DNA from: Pseudomonadota bacterium
GTDB lineage: Bacteria; Pseudomonadota; Gammaproteobacteria; Burkholderiales; Gallionellaceae
Assembly (NCBI GenBank): GCA_021783525.1
Contig: JAJXTT010000051.1
Span: forward strand, 1 to 8,828
Direction: 5' to 3'
DNA length: 8,828 bases
Shown here: piece by piece, positions 5,019-8,828 of the stretch
Numbering within the stretch: the stretch's first letter is position 1
How the letters are laid out: every line of letters begins with the position of its first letter
The notes under the pieces: generated by a model
The model's input: the letters and a program-made list of their open reading frames with translations, nothing else
Database searches by the model: none
Told to the model about the DNA's origin: nothing
Made by a program: the position numbers and the translations under genes

Positions 5019-6452
5019 ATGTTTCGGTTCCCGTCTCCCGCCCTGCGCCTGCGCGGCAGGATGGAAAGCCTGCCGCACTGCGGCAGGCTTTGTATCTGGC
5101 TGGCCGCATGGACCTGCATCCTGGCCTTGAATGGATGTGCGACGTACAGCAACTCGTTCACAAAGGTCGAACACGAGCTGGAAAAGCAGCAGTACGACGA
5201 CGCCCTGAAGACGATCGACAAGCAGTCCAAGGACAAGAAGGATCATGTGCTGTATCTGCTCAACAAAGGCATGGTGCTGCGCATGAAGCGCGATTTTGTG
5301 GCGTCCAACGAATCCCTGGAAGCCGCCAAGCATGAGATGGAAAGCCTGTATGCCGCCAGCGTCAGCCAGAACGCATTGTCCTTCGTGATCAACGATGCAA
5401 CGGTCAGCTACGCCGGGGACGATTACGAGCAGGTGCTGGTGCATCTGTACATGGCGCTCAATTATCTGGAACTGGGTCAGCCCTATGAAGCCCGGGTCGA
5501 GGCCCAGCAGATCGATATCAAGCTGCGCGAGATCGAGGAGAAGATTCCCGGCAGCAAGTTCACCGAGGATGCCCTTTCGGAATATCTCTCTGGCCTGATC
5601 TACGACGAACTGGGCGAATGGAGCGATGCCATGATCTCCTACCGCAAGGCGTATGAAGCCTACAAGAAGTACCAGGTCAATTTTTCCGTGCCCATGCCGC
5701 CCATGCTCAAATTCGATCTGGTGCGGCTGGCAAAACGCGAAGGCCTGACTGACGAGCTCTCCCGCTACGAAAAGGAATTCGGCATCGCTCCCGCGCAAAG
5801 GAATACCGCTGACGGCGCCCCTGAGGGCGAACTGGTTTTTGTGCTGAACAGCGGCCTGGCGCCCATCAAACGGGAACGAGTCATCCGCACCTTTGCGCCT
5901 CCTCCTTCGACTATCGTGAGTGCGCGCCGACGGGCCGAGTATATGGAGCAGCCCACCCCACCGGTAATGGTCGACATCGCGCTGCCCTATTACGAATCAC
6001 GCCCCAACAGAGTGGCTGGCGCCCGTATCAGTGTCTCCGGCAGGCAGGCCGACACGCAGTTGATGGAAAACATCGACGCCATTGCACGCGCCAGCCTGAA
6101 CGCGCGCATGCCCGCCATCACGGCCCGCGCCATCGCCCGCGCAGTCGCCAAGGGAGCGATACAGGAGTCCGTGGACAGGGCTGGACAAAACAGGGACGAC
6201 CCGGCGGTGCAACTGATCGGCTCATTGCTCGTTCGGGTCGCCACGATTGCAACCGAACGCGCCGACACCCGCAGCTGGCTGACATTGCCAGCCGACGTCC
6301 AGATGGCCCGGCTTCCCCTGCCGCCCGGGACCTACGACGTGAACGTGGAACTGCTCGGAAACAACGGTCAAGTGATAGAAACCAATGTGTTCCCGCAAGT
6401 CACCATCCGCAAGGAACACAAGACTTACCTGAGCCAGCATACAATGCCATAA
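5019..6452 (+). CDS. COG3014-type lipoprotein with TPR-like N-terminal part
   Basis: A protein of up to 477 residues resembling the uncharacterised COG3014 family, often found beside lpoB. A hydrophobic segment (about 25-37) ends in LNGC with Cys40 as the probable lipidated residue (+2 Ala, outer membrane). Residues about 45-255 are helical with TPR-like repeats, for example VLYLLNKGMVLRMKRDF (77-93) and DALSEYLSGLIYDELGEWSDAMISYRKAYE (184-213). After a linker comes a beta-rich part with the family phrases ELVFVLNSGLAPIKRE (271-286) and ADTRSWLTLPADVQMARLPLPPGTYDV (415-441). The start is uncertain: the ATG at 5019, 7 bp after lpoB, has no Shine-Dalgarno and gives an Arg-rich n-region of 24 residues. 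The ATG at 5061 (Met15) gives a more normal signal length but a poor site too. A strong hairpin occupies 5065-5091. Function unknown; a scaffold for LpoB or its synthase is inference. Confidence 0.82.
   Translation: MFRFPSPALRLRGRMESLPHCGRLCIWLAAWTCILALNGCATYSNSFTKVEHELEKQQYDDALKTIDKQSKDKKDHVLYLLNKGMVLRMKRDFVASNESLEAAKHEMESLYAASVSQNALSFVINDATVSYAGDDYEQVLVHLYMALNYLELGQPYEARVEAQQIDIKLREIEEKIPGSKFTEDALSEYLSGLIYDELGEWSDAMISYRKAYEAYKKYQVNFSVPMPPMLKFDLVRLAKREGLTDELSRYEKEFGIAPAQRNTADGAPEGELVFVLNSGLAPIKRERVIRTFAPPPSTIVSARRRAEYMEQPTPPVMVDIALPYYESRPNRVAGARISVSGRQADTQLMENIDAIARASLNARMPAITARAIARAVAKGAIQESVDRAGQNRDDPAVQLIGSLLVRVATIATERADTRSWLTLPADVQMARLPLPPGTYDVNVELLGNNGQVIETNVFPQVTIRKEHKTYLSQHTMP
5048..5091 (+). 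promoter_or_regulatory. Strong hairpin with competing stems at COG3014 gene start
   Basis: A perfect 12-bp stem pairs AAAGCCTGCCGC (5065-5076) with GCGGCAGGCTTT (5080-5091) around the loop ACT. The 5' arm core CCTGCCGC (5069-5076) can instead pair with an identical upstream copy of the 3' core, GCGGCAGG (5053-5060), leaving an 8-base loop that contains the ATG at 5061. A third small stem, CCTGC (5048-5052) with GCAGG (5056-5060), would block that alternative. Four ordered segments with mutually exclusive pairing are the geometry of an attenuator. The T-run after the stem is only TTT followed by G, so it may control translation or mRNA processing rather than termination. Confidence 0.55.
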
Positions 6453-6476
6453 CCATCACGTAATCAGGAGACGAAA

Positions 6477-7487
6477 ATGAAACTCTCTACCTTTGCCGTA
6501 TTTGCTTCGGTCCTCTCCCTGCTTTCGGGCTGCGCCAGCCAGCCGACCGTACCCGACTGGGTATCCGGTGAAAGCGCGAAGTACAAGAGCGATCAATACC
6601 TGATCGGTCGCGGAAGCGCCGACACGCAGGAAGAAGCAAAGGATCGTGCCCGTGCCGATGTTGCCAAGGTATTTCAGGTTGCGGTAGTCGCAAACACTGA
6701 CGATACGCAGCGTTCCAAATCCGACGCCTCGGGAGCGGTGCAATTCGAGGAGCAAGCATCGCGCCATATCAGCACGAGCACCGACCAGATCATCAGCGGC
6801 ATCCAGATCGCGGATATATGGAAAAACCCGGCCAACGGCAACGTTCATGTACTGGCGGTCCTTCCGCGCCTGCAAACGGCAACCAGTCTGCGCCAGCAAA
6901 TCGGCGAACTCGACGATGCCACCCGTAACTATGTCGACCAATCGCGCAAGGAAGACGACCTGTTCCTGAAAATCGCCGCCGCCAGCCACGCGCTGGAAAC
7001 GCAGCTGGAACGCGACGGGCTGCAGAAGAATCTGCAGGTTGTGGATATCACCGGTCGCGGGGTCGAGCCACAATGGAACAGCGACAAGCTCAAGGCCGAT
7101 CTGGGGGATCTGCTGAAACGAGTCAGCATCGCACCGCGCGTGGCGCCCGGTTCACCCGCAGGATTGGAGGACATCCTGGGCGGAGCACTGGCAAGAGCCG
7201 GTTTCATGCCTGATACCGGAGATCACCCCGCCTTCGTGCTGCAGGCCCGCATGAACCTGAACGATCTTGGACTGAAAGACGGCTGGTACTGGCAGCGCGG
7301 CAATCTGGAAATCACCCTGACGGAAGCCGCCAGCAACCGGGTACGCGGAACCAGGCAATGGAGTATCAAGGGCAACGCCCAGAATACGGCCGAAGCGGTT
7401 CAGCGCGCCATGGACCAGGCCGACGCCATCCTGAAACGCGAACTGGGCGATACGATCATCGGCATGGCAACCGCACGGCAAGAGTAG
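6477..7487 (+). CDS. LPP20-family lipoprotein with C-terminal LpoB-like region
   Basis: A 336-residue predicted outer-membrane lipoprotein. Signal peptide 1-18 ends in LSGC with Cys19 (+2 Ala). Residues 24-140 are an LPP20 domain with the same landmarks as the first gene of the operon: VPDWV (25-29), YLIGRGSADT (41-50), AKDRARADVAKVFQV (54-68) and GIQIADIWKNPANGNVHVLAVLP (108-130). A helical linker follows (about 150-185). Residues about 186-325 are not a family I can name with certainty, but the order of helix (LEDILGGALARAGFMP, 230-245), strand (PAFVLQARMNL, 251-261) and long hairpin (GNLEITLTEAASNRVRGTRQWSIKG, 275-299) parallels LpoB. The start has AGGAG (6466-6470), 6 bp upstream. It is the last operon gene, 24 bp after the previous stop. 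No clear terminator follows before the convergent ychF stop 15 bp away. Confidence 0.87.
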   Translation: MKLSTFAVFASVLSLLSGCASQPTVPDWVSGESAKYKSDQYLIGRGSADTQEEAKDRARADVAKVFQVAVVANTDDTQRSKSDASGAVQFEEQASRHISTSTDQIISGIQIADIWKNPANGNVHVLAVLPRLQTATSLRQQIGELDDATRNYVDQSRKEDDLFLKIAAASHALETQLERDGLQKNLQVVDITGRGVEPQWNSDKLKADLGDLLKRVSIAPRVAPGSPAGLEDILGGALARAGFMPDTGDHPAFVLQARMNLNDLGLKDGWYWQRGNLEITLTEAASNRVRGTRQWSIKGNAQNTAEAVQRAMDQADAILKRELGDTIIGMATARQE

Positions 7488-7502
7488 TTTTTACAGTTCC
7501 GA

Positions 7503-8594
7503 TCAGACGTTGAACAGGAAATTCATCACGTCGCCGTCCTGCACGACGTAGTCTTTTCCTTCCACGCGCATCTTGCCCTTTTCCTTTGCGCCCGCTTCAC
7601 CGCCACAGGCGATGAAGTCGGCGTAGGAGATGGTCTGCGCACGGATGAATCCCTTCTCGAAATCCGTGTGGATCACGCCCGCCGCCTGCGGCGCGGTGTC
7701 GCCCTTGTGTATGGTCCATGCGCGCACTTCCTTCACGCCGGCCGTGAAATAGGTTTGCAGGCCCAGCAGCTCGTAACCGGTGCGGATCAGGCGGTTAAGG
7801 CCGGGTTCTTCCAGGCCGAGGTCGGCGAGGAACTCCTTTTTGTCGGCCTCCTCCAGGTCCGCCAGTTCGGCTTCAATCTTCGCGCACAGCGCCACGACCG
7901 GCGCGCCTTCTTTCGCCGCATGCTCGCGCAGGCGATCCAGATGCGGATTGTTTTCGAAGCCGTCTTCCAGCACGTTGCCGACATACATCGCCGGCTTGAT
8001 GGTAAGCAGGCACAGCGGTTTGACGAGTTGCTTTTCTTCGTCGCTCAAACCGAATGTACGGGCCGGCTTGCCTTCGTTCAGGTGGGGCAGCAGCCGCTCC
8101 AGCACGGCCACCAGTTTCTGCGCATCCTTGTCGCCGGACTTGGCCTTCTTGCCGTCGCGCTGGATGGTGCGCTCCACCACGGCAAGGTCGGCCAGCGCCA
8201 GTTCGGTGAGGATGACTTCGATGTCGGAGATCGGGTCGACCTTGCCCGCCACGTGCACCACGTTGGGATCGTCGAAACAGCGCACGACGTTGACGATGGC
8301 ATCGGTCTCGCGAATGTTGGCAAGGAACTGGTTACCCAGGCCTTCACCCTTGGAGGCGCCCGCGACCAGGCCCGCGATGTCGACGAACTCGACGATGGCC
8401 GGCTGCATGCGTTGCGGGTTGACGATCTTCGCCAGCTCGGCCATGCGCGGATCCGGCACCTCGACGATGCCGACGTTGGGCTCGATAGTGCAGAAGGGAT
8501 AATTTTCCGCCGCGATGCCCGCCTTCGTGAGCGCGTTGAACAGCGTGGATTTGCCCACGTTGGGGAGACCGACAATACCGCATTTGAGACTCAT
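7503..8594 (-). CDS. ychF: Ribosome-associated ATPase YchF (Obg-like, OLA1 family)
   Basis: A 363-residue, full-length YchF, a universally conserved P-loop protein of the Obg group that prefers ATP and binds ribosomes; in E. coli it is linked to translation initiation choice and negative control of the oxidative stress response. Visible: G1 loop GLPNVGKS (9-16), NYPFCTIEPN (31-40), G3 DIAGLV (72-77) with Leu76 where classical GTPases have the catalytic Gln, and NVLE (207-210) replacing NKxD, the change behind ATP preference. The helical domain covers about 130-190 and the C-terminal TGS domain about 278-363, ending DGDVMNFLFNV. Ser16 and Cys35, positions reported as regulatory in E. coli YchF, are kept. 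The start is supported by AAAGGA (8606-8601), 6 bp upstream of the ATG. It lies directly downstream of pth, the usual proteobacterial order. Confidence 0.99.
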   Translation of the reverse strand: MSLKCGIVGLPNVGKSTLFNALTKAGIAAENYPFCTIEPNVGIVEVPDPRMAELAKIVNPQRMQPAIVEFVDIAGLVAGASKGEGLGNQFLANIRETDAIVNVVRCFDDPNVVHVAGKVDPISDIEVILTELALADLAVVERTIQRDGKKAKSGDKDAQKLVAVLERLLPHLNEGKPARTFGLSDEEKQLVKPLCLLTIKPAMYVGNVLEDGFENNPHLDRLREHAAKEGAPVVALCAKIEAELADLEEADKKEFLADLGLEEPGLNRLIRTGYELLGLQTYFTAGVKEVRAWTIHKGDTAPQAAGVIHTDFEKGFIRAQTISYADFIACGGEAGAKEKGKMRVEGKDYVVQDGDVMNFLFNV

Positions 8595-8610
8595 GTTTTT
8601 TCCTTTAATA

Positions 8611-8700
8611 CAGGATTGGGGATTTTGGAATTGGGATTTGGCAAACCAGAACTTCGCATCCCTCTCTAGCTAAATCCTAAATTCCAGTTCCTGAATCCTG
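8611..8700. repeat. Long imperfect inverted repeat between pth and ychF
   Basis: The left arm begins CAGGATT (8611) and runs to about 8640. The right arm ends AATCCTG (8700), starts at about 8671, and is largely its reverse complement. Shared blocks in order are CAGGATT, GGA, GGAATT and GGATTT, with one gap and several mismatches. The arms are separated by about 30 bases. The pth stop codon (8677-8679) lies inside the right arm. As RNA it would form a long hairpin between the pth and ychF reading frames. The GGATT/GGAATT-rich composition resembles dispersed intergenic repeats in other proteobacteria, which is recollection only. Confidence 0.55.
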
Positions 8701-8828
8701 GTTGCTATGCAGCTTCAACATCGCTGCTTCCATTTTTCCTTCGATGACCGGCCCCGCGACATCCAGTGCGCGTTGCAGCGCTTCATCGATCAAGACCTGC
8801 TCTTCCTTGCGCGGTGCGTTAAGCACGT
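8677..8828 (-). CDS. pth: Peptidyl-tRNA hydrolase, C-terminal fragment (window edge)
   Basis: Only the last 49 full codons are present, and the gene continues beyond the right edge. The minus-strand frame reads VLNAPRKEEQVLIDEALQRA, then LDVAGPVIEGKMEAAMLKLHS, then NQDSGTGI and a TAG stop. This matches the C-terminal helix of bacterial Pth (the YVLNAP..EEQ..IDEA......M.KLH pattern). The incomplete first codon (NAC) fits the usual Tyr before VLN. Pth cleaves peptidyl-tRNAs released during translation so the tRNA can be reused. The last eight residues after LHS are encoded in the inverted repeat and look like a recent non-conserved extension. It is upstream of ychF with an 82-bp gap and is probably cotranscribed with it. 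Confidence 0.93.
   Translation of the reverse strand, partial: VLNAPRKEEQVLIDEALQRALDVAGPVIEGKMEAAMLKLHSNQDSGTGI

Noticed and set aside
5070..5082. Possible Pasteurellaceae-type DNA uptake signal in the hairpin (CCGCACT)
   Set aside because: Only 7 bases match part of the 9-base core, a single copy is present, and the rest of the window does not fit that lineage.
7668..8669. 333-codon plus-strand ORF opposite ychF
   Set aside because: Antisense to full-length ychF and without recognisable motifs.

Overview
The window is a chromosomal stretch from a moderately GC-rich proteobacterium. The synteny pth-ychF, a RhlE-type helicase, an SrkA kinase of E. coli-like length, and a DUF1415 protein all fit Betaproteobacteria. 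Something near Nitrosomonadales/Gallionellaceae is my guess from protein style, not a demonstrated assignment. No rRNA, tRNA, CRISPR array, insertion sequence or phage gene is visible.

Layout. Positions 28-3579 hold four genes on the minus strand: rhlE (DEAD-box RNA helicase), then a DUF1415 gene coupled to it by a TGATG stop/start overlap, then srkA (stress-response kinase) and ychJ (SEC-C zinc-motif protein). The spacers between DUF1415 and srkA and between srkA and ychJ carry dispersed-repeat-like palindromic sequences, and a terminator hairpin closes ychJ at the left edge. A 251-bp divergent intergenic region (3580-3830) has a plausible promoter facing each way.

Positions 3831-7487 on the plus strand form the most interesting part: four consecutive predicted outer-membrane lipoprotein genes. 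They are a short LPP20-family protein, an LpoB-type activator of penicillin-binding proteins, a large COG3014-type protein with a helical/TPR-like N-terminal part, and a longer LPP20-family protein whose C-terminal half looks to me like a second LpoB-like domain. Tight spacing (a 1-bp overlap, then 7-bp and 24-bp gaps) argues for one operon. The two LPP20 proteins are recognisable paralogues flanking the LpoB/COG3014 pair. A coherent reading is an envelope complex that reaches from the outer membrane to regulate peptidoglycan synthesis. A strong 12-bp hairpin with mutually exclusive alternative pairings lies at the start of the COG3014 gene and could set the ratio of downstream to upstream products.

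Positions 7503-8828 on the minus strand hold ychF, convergent with the operon and only 15 bp from it, and upstream of it the 3' end of pth (peptidyl-tRNA hydrolase), cut by the window edge. The pth-ychF spacer is built from a long imperfect inverted repeat that also encodes the last residues of Pth.
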